A stretch of DNA of 64,000 bases from Calocera cornea HHB12733 (lineage: Eukaryota; Basidiomycota; Dacrymycetes; Dacrymycetales; Dacrymycetaceae). The stretch is from assembly GCA_001632435.1 (NCBI GenBank), contig KV423986.1:62001-126000 (forward strand), written 5' to 3'. Under the pieces are notes generated by a model. It worked only from the letters and a program-made list of their open reading frames with translations. It made no database searches and was not told the DNA's origin. Of this stretch, positions 36,113 through 47,090 are shown piece by piece (position 1 is the stretch's first letter; every line of letters begins with the position of its first letter). The position numbers and the translations under genes are program-made.

Positions 36113-38648
36113 ATGTACAGACGCTCCCTCGCTGCTCACACCAGACGCCATACCCGGTCGTACGCGACACAGGCGAGGCCGCCCCTCGAGGGCTTAACGT
36201 CACACGCCCGCTCCATCGCGGAACGCCTTACGGCAGATTGGAAAGGCACTAGCCACGCCGGCGGCGCTGTCAAGAACTACATAGGTGGAGAGTTCGTCGA
36301 GAGCAAGACGAGCACGTTCCATGACATCCTCGATCCGGTAATGCGCTCGCAGTGTGTCATGGTTGGTTCTGACAGCATCTGCAGGCTACACAGACCTTGC
36401 TCTCGCGGGTGCCTGAGACCACGGCCGATGAGTTTGAACAAGCGGCGACCGCGGCCGCCGAAGCATACAAGACCTGGAGCAGGACGAGTATCCTGACAAG
36501 GCAGCGGGTTGCTTTAGAGTGGGCGATCTGAATGACTGCATGGGAAGATGGGTGCTGAGGTTTCGGCAGGCTGCAACACTTGCTGCGTAAGCACGGGGAT
36601 GCCGTTGCAAACTCCATAGTATGCATCTAGCCTATAGCAGAACACGTCCCTGACACGATACTAGGTTCTTGAACAAGGAAAAACTCTCGGTGACGCAAAG
36701 GGAGACGTCCTTCGCGGTCTCCAAGTTGTCGAAACGGCTTGTGGAATCACGTCGACCTTGATGGGGGATAAGATCGAGGTCAGCAAGGATATGGACACAG
36801 AAACCCGTCGTCTATCTCTGGGTGTTTGTGCAAGGTCAGGAGATCTCACTCGCCGGATTGCCCGTTACTCATGTCGTTCAGTGTCGCTCCTTTCAATTTC
36901 CCTGCGTGAGTACAAGCTGAGGTCTCTGACCCTGTCATGCTTATGGGTGCTTGTACCAGGATGATCCCTTTGTGGACTATTCCCGTGGGTTTCCTTGTTT
37001 TCCTGACCTGAATGGGACATGATCTCACCGCGTTCTAGATGGCTACTGCCACAGGGAACACTCTCATCTTGAAGCCCTCTGAACGCGATCCGGGTGCTGC
37101 AATGATAATTGCGGAGCTTTGTGAACGTGCTGGTGAGTCCTCTCGCACCCTCTTAGCTCATCTCGTCTCAACGCCACCAGGATTACCGCCCGGTGTTCTT
37201 AATGTCGTCCATGGCACTGTGCCCACCGTGAATGCCATCTGTGATCACCCAGCAATCAAAGCAATCAGCTTTGTAGGTGGTGATCGTGCAGGGAAACACA
37301 TCTACGAACGGTACGTGCGCTTCGACACATCTCAGTGAGCAAGAATCTGATATAAACCAGCGGGACCAATAATGGAAAACGCGTCCAAGTGAGTTTGTCA
37401 CTGAATCATAAGGTGTAGCGACTTAAGACGTCCGCAAAGGCGAATCTCGGCGCCAAGAACCATGCCGTTATACTACCCGATGGTGCGTCTTATCTCTTCA
37501 AACACAATACACACTCATCCTTCCGCAGCGAATCCAAACCTGGCTCTCAATTCCATTATTGGTGCTGCCTTTGGAGGTATGTATGCTCGAGCCTTTTGTT
37601 TTTCGGGGTTGCTAACGAGAGTGCCAGCCGCCGGACAGCGATGCATGGCAATCTCTGTTGGCACGTCGGCCATGACTTCTTTATCCAGGTCTTCGTTCTA
37701 ATTCAGGATCTGTAGCTGTTTTCGTGGGAACATCAAAGCAATGGCTTCCAGAGCTTGTCGATCGTGCCAGGCAATTAAGTGTGAATGCCGGATTTGAGGC
37801 CGGTGCAGACTTGTGGGCTGATCCTCCAATAATTCTTCCGGAGGCTGACCGTGAGAGCAGCGGTCCCGTCATTTCCCCTCAAGCCAAGGAGCGAATTGTC
37901 CGCTTGATTGGATCTGCAGAGACGCAAGGCGGCAGGATCCTTCTGGACGGACGCGGAATCGAGGTACCGAACTATCCTCATGGCAACTTTGTTGGACCGA
38001 CAGTGATCGAAGCGGTTGCTACCATGGAATGCTACAAGTATGATAAAGCAACGCTGTGACGGGCGCCCTTTCTAATGTTTTACAGAACGGAGATCTTTGG
38101 CCCTGTGCTGGTGTGCTTGGAAGCTGACACTCTCGATGATGCGTTGGATATCATCAACGCCAACTATTACGGTGAGCATTGAGACGATCGTTCTCATCGC
38201 TTCGGCAAGCTCATTATGCGCGAAGGTAACGGCGCTGCTATCTTCACTCAATCGGGCGCCTCGGCGCGCAAGTTCGAGAATGAATGCAATGTTGGGCAGG
38301 TGAGATCCTTCATCTATTCTTCCGCTAGTAGGCTGAGAGTCCCGGCTCAGATCGGTGTCAATGTGCCCATACCTGTCCCTTTGCCCATGTTTTCTTGGAG
38401 CGGGAACAAGGGTAGTTTCCTTGGTGACATATCTTTCTACGGGAAGAGGTATGGTCTCGCCTTCGTCGATGTGCCTGCACCTTGCTGAAATGCGTTTAGT
38501 GGCTTAAACTTCTATACCCAGAACAAGGTACAGATGAAATCGTGACCGCTCTCCTTTCGCTGACTTGTCACAGACAACGACTAGCTTATGGCGCGCGCAG
38601 GATGCGACAGCCAACAAAGCTTCAGTCGACATGCCTACCATGCGTTAA
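36113..38648 (+). CDS. methylmalonate-semialdehyde dehydrogenase, mitochondrial
   Basis: CoA-acylating aldehyde dehydrogenase (ALDH6) of valine and pyrimidine catabolism. Starts [20 protein letters not shown], a clear mitochondrial presequence. Heavily split, a dozen or more exons. Landmarks in order: [40 protein letters not shown], a four-exon stretch giving [16 protein letters not shown] and [20 protein letters not shown], then [42 protein letters not shown] and the catalytic Cys in [11 protein letters not shown]. Later [65 protein letters not shown], and a C-terminal exon ending [11 protein letters not shown] see no frameshift once introns are removed. Confidence 0.92.
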
Positions 38649-38746
38649 TATTGCATCATTATTGATTGTGTCTGACTGCCTAAGGAAGGCAAAGACGTTT
38701 TATCGCACACGTCACTGCATTTCAGTCACGAAAGTCTCTGGTACCA

Positions 38747-39313
38747 TCACGCTCCCCACTCCCCAGAAACATTCGCATTTTCCTTCCACTGTGCCTCATC
38801 TTCATGTTCTCCCACATACCACTCTCGCTTCCATATTTGTGCCTTTTCCTTGACTTGCTCCAACAAGTCCTCGCAGGCGTTGAAAGAAGCTCGGCGATGT
38901 GGAGCAGATGCGGCGACGATTATAGAGGGTTGCCCTACGGGGACGTTTCCGATCCGATGATAACACGTCAGGCGTATCAGGCTACCATGACCTTTGCGAA
39001 TATTCTGCATGATTTTGCAAATAGTGCGCAGCGCCAAGTTGGTGTGCGCTTCGTACTCCAGACGGACAACATCTTTCCCTACGACAATCCGTTGATTGAG
39101 CATAGCTCAGGTTGGGGGGACGCCCGTGTTTCACCCACCATCAAACGTATCTCGTGTGGTTCCCACAAATAGAACAAGCGCTCCAGCGCCGTCGTGCTTT
39201 ATGCTCTGCATCACGGAGTCCAGAACGAGCTCCTTATCAGTGATCTCGCATGTGTCACCATCGGGTGTGCTCAGTCTGGACGAGAAGCTTGCAGTCACGG
39301 CCACTGTTGCCAT
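38747..39313 (-). CDS. molybdopterin synthase catalytic (large) subunit, MoaE/MOCS2B
   Basis: Transfers sulfur from the MoaD-type subunit to cyclic pyranopterin in molybdenum cofactor synthesis. Exons 39313-39139 and 39078-38747, joined DTFDG-KDVVRLEYEAH; 168 residues from the ATG at 39313. Core: GAGALVLFVGTTRDTF, then IRLTCYHRIGNVPVGQPSII, VVAASAPHRRASFNACEDLL and EQVKEKAQIWKREWY, containing the conserved HR..V..G and K..xPIWKKE-like active-site regions. An in-frame ATG at 39385 would add 24 residues and cannot be excluded. The gene's 5' flank runs into an 18-nt repeat array at 39521. Confidence 0.9.
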
Positions 39314-39520
39314 GTCTCCAACGGCGTAGTTTCGGCTGCCCATGACCGAGTCGACGACACGAGCTTTGACCGTTACGATGAACATATATGGGATGCAACA
39401 TTGGCGGCGCGCTCACCCGTAGCCTCCGCGAGGAAGATGTTCAGCCCAACCGACGTGAACAAGGGATGTATGTATCCTTCTAGGGTGGCATTGACAGCAC
39501 CGACTTAGTCGTTGCGAACC

Positions 39521-40310
39521 AATAGCGGAACCAAAGCAGACCCAGAATGTATGGAGGCACTTCGTGACTTCCGCTTGAGAGCTTTGCTTCCTCACAGGCA
39601 TTTGCTCCCCCTATGACATTTACTTCCACTGTTCAGTTTACCTCCGCTGGAACGATGCCATTCAGCTCAAGCATTTGTCTCCGCTTGCCAAGCTGCTTCC
39701 GCTGGTCCGATGTTTCTGCTTTACCATTTGCATCCGAGTTCCAGTCTGCTCCCGCTCACGGCTTTGCCTCGGCTGCGACTTTTAATTCCGTTGAGCCTTG
39801 TGTTTGTGCCTGGTTCTTTGTTCCCTCACAGGGCTTTTCTTTGGCTTAGCACTTTGGTTCAATCTACTTCCGCCAGCGAGCTGCTTCCGTTTCTAGGATT
39901 ATCTGCTTCCGCGTTGCTCTCAGTATTTGTCTCCGTTTCTCATTTACCTCCGCTCAAAGTATTGGCTCCGTTGGCTTGCTTCCGCTCTTCCATTTGCATC
40001 CGCACTCCCATCTGCATCGGCCTTGCCATTTATTTCCGAGCAAGTACTTGCTTCCGCCTTAGTATTGGGTTCTTGCCTTCTTTTTTGCTCACAGCTTGCT
40101 TGGGTATAAGATTTTACTTCTGAATACTAAGCTGATTGCACTGGTGGGTACAGGGGAAATACTGTACACTCAACGGAAGCAAAACATCACCGTGGTCATT
40201 TTTGCTTTCTTCTCCGCTTCCGGGGATGCTGTAATTGCTTCCGCTGAAGCCATGTATGTTTCCATTGGTGCTGCTTATGCTTCCGCTCGGAAGTCTCTCC
40301 ACTCCCGCTT
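39521..40310. repeat. 18-nt degenerate repeat array with mixed orientation
   Basis: Starts with inverted units (AGCGGAACCAAAGCAG near 39523, TATGGAGGCAC near 39550), then turns to forward units (ACTTCCGCTTGAGAG, ACCTCCGCTGGAACG, GTCTCCGCTTGCCAAG) to about 40090. A plain 70-base interval follows, then one inverted unit (CGGAAGCAAAAC, 40174) and forward units to about 40310. Open frames across it are hexapeptide artefacts of the 18-nt period. Confidence 0.82.
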
Positions 40311-40485
40311 TCCCCTGTTCGTAGGTGTCGAGCTTCTGGCAGACGCGAATTGACGTGAGGGTTAGGACCTTCTGCATAGGAGCATGACGACTGGGCGGTC
40401 GACACTGCCACTGATCATTGAACACTGACCATTGACACTCATCGCGTGCCCCGTGACAATCCCCGACCATTGGTTGAATGAACAG

Positions 40486-43466
40486 ATGATGTTCGGCAAG
40501 TGGCTCATCCGCCGAGTGAGCGGGGTAGCGTGTCGGTCGAGACCACGGCCATCGCAGAGACGGGGTATCACTGTCTGTTCTTCAAGCTGGCACTCCTTAC
40601 CTCTTGTTCACCCGTCATCAGGACACCGCTTTCATCGTATCTGCCGAGGTCCAACATGCTCTGCAGACCCATCGACCCGTGGTTGCTTTGGAGAGCGCAC
40701 TGATTACCCATGGTTTCTACTTACTCCGCCCAGTCTGTCCGATCCTGATTGACAGTGTGCCAAAGGTCTTCCGTTCCCGATCAATAGCGAGACCGCTGGG
40801 TCGCTGGAGGCTATAGTGCGATCGACAGGATGCGTGCCGGCTACGGTCGCAGTGCTCTCTGGCAGAGTACATGTTGGCCTAACTGCGTCGGAGCGGCAGC
40901 AGCTGTCGGACATCGAAACGAATGGCCCTATGGTTAAGATATCGCGGCGAGACCTCGGTGCAGCGATTGCCTTAAGGAGAAGCGGAGGCACTACCATTGC
41001 CGGAACAATGGTCATAGCTCACGCTGCGGGCATCCGTGTCTTTGGAACCGGCGGACTGGGCGGAGTTCACCGAGGGGGCGAAACCAGTGGGTTGGTCATC
41101 GTTCCTCGAGATCCTCCGGTCCTCAATCGCTCTTGAGCGCTGGACGTGTCTGCAGACTTGACCGAATTGGGGCGTACTCCTATCGCTGTTGTCAGCTCTG
41201 GCGTCAAGGCTATCCTTGACATTGCGCGGACCCTCGAATACCTGGTGAGACTCTGCACCTCTGATCCTGGTCAATGCTAAAAAGGGCCATAGGAGACACA
41301 AGGCGTCCCAGTTGTAACATATGGCCCGACGAACGACTTTCCAGCGTTCTACTCCAGATGTAGCGGATACAAGGTGCTCAACTGATGATTAACTTCATGA
41401 TCCCCAGAGTAACGGCCTTCTTTCAGAGCCCATGGCGGGTCGGTTCATCGGTAGAGGCAGCCAGTATCATACGTATGTCGCAAGTATTGTCTCACATCGC
41501 TGTCCCTTCCTCATAGGAGTCTAGACAATAATCAAGCCCTCGGTCTACAAACTGGAACCCTGTTTGCTGTTCCTATACCCGAGGAACATGAAGCACCGGG
41601 AGCACGGATTCAAGAGGCTGTGGACATTGCAATCGAGGAGTCCATGCAGAATGGAATGAGCAAGCGAGGAAACGATGTCACGCCCTGGCTCTTGCGACGA
41701 GTTGCTGAGCTGACCAAGGGGGATGCCATCCAGAGTAGTGAGTCGTTATAAGACTCTACTCAGCCATTGGCTCACTCAACTCGTGAGATATCGCTCTTTT
41801 GAAAAACAATGTTCGGGTCGCAGGAGAGATTGCGGCGTCACTTAACCAGCACTTTGATCCGAGCAACAAGGTGCCAAAGTCCCTCTTCGCCGGGCAGCCG
41901 AATGTAACAGGCCATAGACACGAAACGACACATCTGCTACGCTGGATGGCATAGCAACACCATCGACAGTGTCTGCGTTCATTCCTCAAGAAACCAAATT
42001 ACGAGCAAGGCCATCTGTGAGCCTGCCTACCTTGGTTTCTTTCACGTTGTAATGCGCCCTGTCCAGGTCGTTGTAGTAGGTTCCGCAGCAGTCGACGTTA
42101 CTGCGTGCCTACCGAAAGGTTCTGAATTCTGTTCCGAATCTACACTACCGGGAGCAGTTACAACCACCCTCGGAGGTGTAGCAAGGAATGTTGCAGAAGC
42201 GGCTCACCGTGTGTTGCAAGGCAGCACGACCGTGCCGAACACGGAGACGCTACTCATCTCACCCGTCGGTCGGGATGCCCTAGCCACGATCGTCAGACAA
42301 GGCCTGGAGGCAGCGGGTCAAAGAGTTGACGGTCTGCTGGAGCGACAGCACGCCGACGCGAGAACGGCAGTCTGCAGCCTCGTATTGGACGGTTCGGGCC
42401 ACCTGATTGGGGGTGTAGCCGACATGAGCATAACGGAGAGTTTGTCGGAAACAGAAGTAAGGCTCCCGCTCGTTCTTCATATTTCTGTTTCTGACTCACG
42501 GTGGAGATCCTCGCATTGCTTCGCTCTCACAAACCTCCGCTGGTGGCTTTTGACGCAAATGTCAACAGTGATGTAATGCTGTCGATATTGCGCTATAGTG
42601 GGGAGTCTGGTGCCCGAGGTGCGCCTTCTTTTGACAACAACAGGCGGCATGCGCTCACTACTGCATGCAGCTTTCTTTGAGCCTACGTCGGTTAACAAAT
42701 GCACGCGCATTTTAGATTGCTTTGTGGCTCAGCTCGAAACACCATCGCTTCAGCGACTCGATTACATGTCTCCGAACGCTCTCGAGCTACGGTCGCTTTA
42801 CGAAACTGGACGTTCGCGAGACTTATACACCGGCGAGACGTGGTGGAAAGCTTTAGAGGAAATGTCTCTTAACGAGAGGTATCGGAGCGACCTGGAGTAT
42901 CTCGCCCGTCAACAAGTCGGCAATGCATCGGCGCATGGAAACGAGGATTTGTCATTCCTTGTCACCGAGGGCCTTGTGCAGATGGCAGTACACCTGCTTC
43001 CTTTTGTCCGCTGTATATTTCTGAAGCTCGGGGCCAAGGGCAAGTCCTTCAGATCTTATCTGCGCACCGGCCACGTCTCATCGCCAGTACAGGTTCTTTG
43101 TTGGTTGGTTATTTGAACAAAGAAGACTCCAAGAAAGCGGGCTGGCAATCGCTCTGGAGCGATCCTGGGCGCCGTCTCGTCGTGAACCACGGCAAGAGTG
43201 GCACAGCTGTCGTTCAGCATTTCCAACCAGTGCCTTTACCAGCGAGCGTTGCTCTGAACTCCACTGGTGCTGGGGACTCATTCTCTGGTGCAATTCTGGC
43301 CGCGCTCGTACGAACACAGCTAAACTTCAACCTTGTCCACATCGAAAAAGCGGTACAGCTGGCTCAACGATGCGCAATTCTCACGCTACAGAGTTGCCAA
43401 GCAGTAGCGCCTGACATATCGACCATTGGGGATGCCGCTATAGAAGTGACGAGGGATCACGTATAA
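40486..43466 (+). CDS. bifunctional pseudouridine-5'-phosphate glycosidase / pseudouridine kinase
   Basis: Pseudouridine salvage: the C-terminal PfkB kinase makes psi-MP and the N-terminal IndA-type glycosidase cleaves it to uracil and ribose 5-phosphate. Glycosidase landmarks: [15 protein letters not shown] joined to [62 protein letters not shown] joined to [18 protein letters not shown] and [17 protein letters not shown]. The linker reaches the kinase at [16 protein letters not shown], followed by [19 protein letters not shown] and the ATP-site motif [17 protein letters not shown] with the catalytic GAGD Asp; the first motif residue is Asn where Asp or Thr is commoner. The fusion order matches fungal proteins annotated as pseudouridine-metabolising. 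Start is uncertain: [10 protein letters not shown] at 40486 spliced to [11 protein letters not shown] is my best model. Confidence 0.87.
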
Positions 43467-43572
43467 CGCCAGCTTACGATTGGAATGGCCATACATGCAT
43501 GTCATAGCATACGGGGATAGACAACAACTGTATATGAGCACCCCACGACCCAAGCAATGACCCAGGGCTCGT

Positions 43573-44105
43573 CTATCGGTAACTGCACGATGCCAATTAG
43601 TTGCAGGGCTGGAAGCTGTCAATATGTGCACGCACCTCTTCTGCCTCCTTGCACGGGCACCCTGCCCACCAAACTTCTTCGGCTCCATCCGACGAGGATC
43701 AGCAATCAGCAAGGTTCGGTCATAGTCAACAAGCTTAGACTTGAGCTCCATGCCGGTCCACGCGTCGTGGTTTTTCATATAGAAGGCCACAATCGCCTTT
43801 GCAATGGCTTGACGGATGGCGTAGATCTGCGAAACGTGCCCGCCACCCTTCACGCGGACACGGATGTCCATCTCCGAAATGACATCCTCTCCGCCGACAG
43901 CCAGAATGGGCTCGTAGAGCTTGTAACGGAGGATTTCAGGGCGAACGAGGTTGAGGGGAGAGCCGTTGACGCGAATGAGTCCTTTGCCTTCACGGCAGTG
44001 GGCGACCGCGGTCGCAGTCTGACAGCTGGTCAGAAGCTACAAGCCAGAGCAGATGGAATGAGTACTCACCTTTTTCTTGCCGAACGTCTGGACGGGCTGT
44101 GCCAT
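43573..44105 (-). CDS. RPS16: 40S ribosomal protein uS9
   Basis: Exons 44105-44070 ([12 protein letters not shown]), 44018-43636 and 43582-43573 give 142 residues. The middle exon reads [58 protein letters not shown] and [24 protein letters not shown] sequence; the 10-nt last exon supplies the universal C-terminal SYR after a phase-2 splice, which places the Arg tail in the P site. Length and all motifs fit eukaryotic uS9. Convergent with the pseudouridine gene. Confidence 0.96.
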
Positions 44106-44605
44106 GGTTATGGGAGAGAACGTCAACCTGCAGTCAACTTGTCAGTTGAGCGGTTCTCCACAGGTGCATCGAGCCGCGACTGATGCAATCCAGCCCATCC
44201 ACATTCCCCAGCACCCCAGTCAGGTTACGCTTAGGTTGCAGTACAGACATAGCATGCAGAACACGCCGAAGCAGGGCAGAATACTCACAGAAAGATGTGG
44301 TAGACCTTGGTTGGCGACGATGAGGAACCCAGAGACGACGTTCACCAGGGTAAACTTGGAGAGAAAGGGCGGAAGCTATTTTTGCAGCAAAGGATTCCGC
44401 ATAGGGACCCCCGGGCGCGACCGCACCCGATCGGCGAGTCACTGCACACATAAATGCCACCACATACCACATACCCCCAGTACACCTTACCCTCGTTCGT
44501 GATATCCACCTTGTAGCTGTTCATTTTTTCTCCCTCTAGCACTTCCCTCGTCGCAGCCGTGGCACCATCCGTCTTTGCATCTCTAACCCTTTCTCCCTCC
44601 TGCAA
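44106..44605. other. region between uS9 and the divergent unknown gene; possible small coding remnant
   Basis: Mostly the shared promoter. On minus two stretches look protein-like: MNSYKVDITNEGK from 44522, followed by a GT-rich donor-like site, and a hydrophobic segment TLVNVVSGFLIVANQGLPHL near 44300-44350. I cannot join them into a convincing gene, nor exclude a small membrane protein. Confidence 0.25.
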
Positions 44606-45527
44606 ATGCACGCTCCGGAGAGTGGACGTGAACCCGTTCCGGCTCCCGCGACTGCAGCTGTGGGATGCCTAGCGCAGTCTTCCGTCCTTCAACGCATACA
44701 TGCCGAAAACTCGGGCATACCGGTTGATACAGCTCCGTACTCTGAGACATATCACGAGGATGAGATGCGTAGCATTATGGCGATGTCTTCCAAGTGCGTC
44801 TGATGCTCAATGCCGATGTACAATGGCTCCATTGACAAGCATGGTCAGATTGAAGGCCATGACACCTGCCGACATGGGTCTCTACGCTCTGTGCGATGCT
44901 CTGGCTTTTGTTTGGCGGCTTAACCTGTTGCTTACGTCGTACACCAAACGCAAGAGGGACCTGCTGCTTGAGCGATCTACGGAGGCAAGCTCAAAGCTTG
45001 ACGGGGGACAGTCTGGATCACCAGCACGTAGCGACATCATCGTATCGTCTTGTGTAACTCCTGAGGAAAGGCTGGATGCTTTGGCTGTACCACTGCCCCA
45101 GTGGCCCGTGGAAGTAGCCGTCTTGCCCTCTGCTGAGTACTTTAGGCAACGCCGAACGAACGCCCGCAATCTGAGGTCTGGACGACTCTCGACGGAAGCA
45201 GATATCATTCCTTTAATATCGATTAATGAAGGCACTTCTATGAAGGAATCGGTGGACAGCGTCCACTGCATTCAAGACCATGATGCCGTTGCCATTTGGA
45301 CCGACGTCACTCCGCGTTCCTCCGATCATGCCACAGAAACTATCGTTACGCCATTGCGGCCATCGCCTCGTCGAGATACTAGCGCAAACCCCGAAGGTGC
45401 AAGACCTACCGTCGACTCTTCGCAGATTACCGCACCTCCTGGTGATCACACCTCAATGACTGATGGCCATAGCATCTGGTACCGTGCCAAGAGACTTCTA
45501 CCCTGGTCCAAGAAGCAGACCACCTGA
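44606..45527 (+). CDS. hypothetical protein, family not recognised
   Basis: Two exons, 44606-44793 and 44840-45527, with a 46-nt GT-AG intron; 291 residues. Starts MHAPESGREPVPAPATAAV. The middle has one ordered-looking segment (MTPADMGLYALCDALAFVWR followed by LLLTSYTKRKRDLLLE), probably a helix pair. The remainder is Ser/Thr/Pro-rich with short motifs such as PLPQWPVEVAVLPSAEYFRQ and ends WYRAKRLLPWSKKQTT. No signal peptide, no catalytic motif and no known domain seen. Divergent from uS9. Confidence 0.6.
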
Positions 45528-45787
45528 CAACCGCACTAGCGACGATGGACCCATTCTTCGTCGATCATTGCCCTAACATGCCCTCTCCCATTTTGTACCA
45601 GTGTGTAGTGATGTGATGGAGTTTGTTCATGCAAGTCTCCAATCGAAGTCATGTTGTGCTCTTATACGTCAAGGGAATCTGATATCCATTCAAGGAAGGC
45701 TCTCTCCTACGGACGAACAACGTTCTCGAAAGCCTACCCTACAGAACCCGCCATTCCCCTTTCCATACGCATCACATGAAAGCACCC

Positions 45788-46468
45788 TCACGCACGCTGC
45801 ACGGTTCCCGCGTAAGGCTTGATCACCCCGTTTTGAGCTGTGGTTGGCTCGCTCTATGTAAGGCAAGGGTAAGGGCACGTCCATGTCCGTAACGGTTCAC
45901 TTACATCCGTGAGAGTATTGACGTCCAATCGGCGCAATTGGCGTCCAACCGAGCCAGTATAGGGCTTAATGACACCGTTCTCCGCTGTGGTAGGTTGGCT
46001 CTGATGCCGTCGGTCATTACAGGAACTTCTGACATGCACAGATACTCACATCGGTGAGAGTATTCACATCCAAGCGCTTCGCCACAGTGCCCTGATACGG
46101 CTTAATGACACCGTTCTCGGCGGTCGTCGGCTCACTCTGCGGGTGGGATCAGCCACCCTCAAAATATTCACAGACCGTGCGCACATCATTTATCGCGTTG
46201 ACGTCCAGGTCGCGCTCCTCCTGAACATAAGACCGTACCACTCCTTCCCTAACACGACATCGTTGGCAATGTCCGTCGGGCTGAGCCAAAGGTACTCACG
46301 GCACAGCCGAACGAGCAATGGCAGCGTTGTATCGGCCCTAAGCAAGATATCAGTTACGGCATGATTGACTCCAGAGCAGAAACCGCTCACCACCAATGGC
46401 ATTGGCATGAGGGGCCTCGCCAGAACCGAAGCGAGAACCAGCAATAGAGACAGAGTGGAGAACAGCAT
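45788..46468 (-). CDS. secreted repeat peptide precursor with dibasic (Kex2-like) sites
   Basis: Starts MLFSTLSLLLVLASVLARP, a signal peptide with a hydrophobic core. After a leader of about 60 residues (three small exons ending DLDVNAIND) come three modular exons, all phase 0 and each preceded by a GAT codon: 46136-46050 (29 residues), 46000-45905 (32) and 45853-45788 (21 plus stop). Each begins S(E/Q)PTTA(E/Q)NGVIKPY followed by a small Gly-Val turn. Repeats 1 and 2 then have KR or LRR followed by LDVNTLTD. Total about 142 residues. Kex2 cleavage after KR/RR would release similar peptides starting LDVN. This is the architecture of fungal Kex2-processed repeat proteins and of RiPP precursors; no modifying enzyme is visible next to it. 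Confidence 0.72.
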
Positions 46469-47090
46469 GTTGCAAATATCGGAAGAGTTGAAAGGTGCTG
46501 TCGAGAACGATAACCAGATAGATGTCCGACCTGCGAACCGAAGGGGAAGTGAAGAACGACTTTGATACAGTGAGTGAACTGAGCGCAAGTGCGCGCCTCC
46601 TAGGCTAACTCACAAGATGGTTGGGTCACCTGTGACCGTCGGAAGGTGGGAGGAAGGAAAAGGGTGGGGTGGGTAAAACCAGCAAATGAGCACGGGCTAC
46701 CTCTTAAATGAGCTGAACTTTGGGCGGATATAAATCGGTCGCTCCGTTACCAGCCCGTAAAGTCAGATCATCCCGACCATTTCACGCCCGATGGTGGCAA
46801 CGGCCTATGAAACGTAGGCTTCTTTCTCTCTACAACGGCATGCATATATCAACCAGTCTCCCCCCCCAGAGACCAAGGGAATGGCGGGCTTCCCGTAGTA
46901 ACGCGTGTGGCTGTTGGTAAGGATACATGCTCTCCAAGGAGACAGGGCCCAGGTTTGGCGGAGGGAATGTTGCTTCGGCATTGCCACTAAGCATGTGATC
47001 ACAGTTCCATCCTCGCCAAAGATTTCGCGGGCCCGCTGTGTCCGCAGAGGACAGTCTGCACCGCGGCATCATTCGACACATCCTGCTCCC
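46469..47090. other. intergenic, repeat-peptide gene / ESF1 divergent promoter
   Basis: About 620 bases with no recognised gene; holds both promoters. A short TA-rich stretch (GGATATAAATCGG, 46724) on + might be a TATA element but is far from the ESF1 ATG. Confidence 0.45.
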
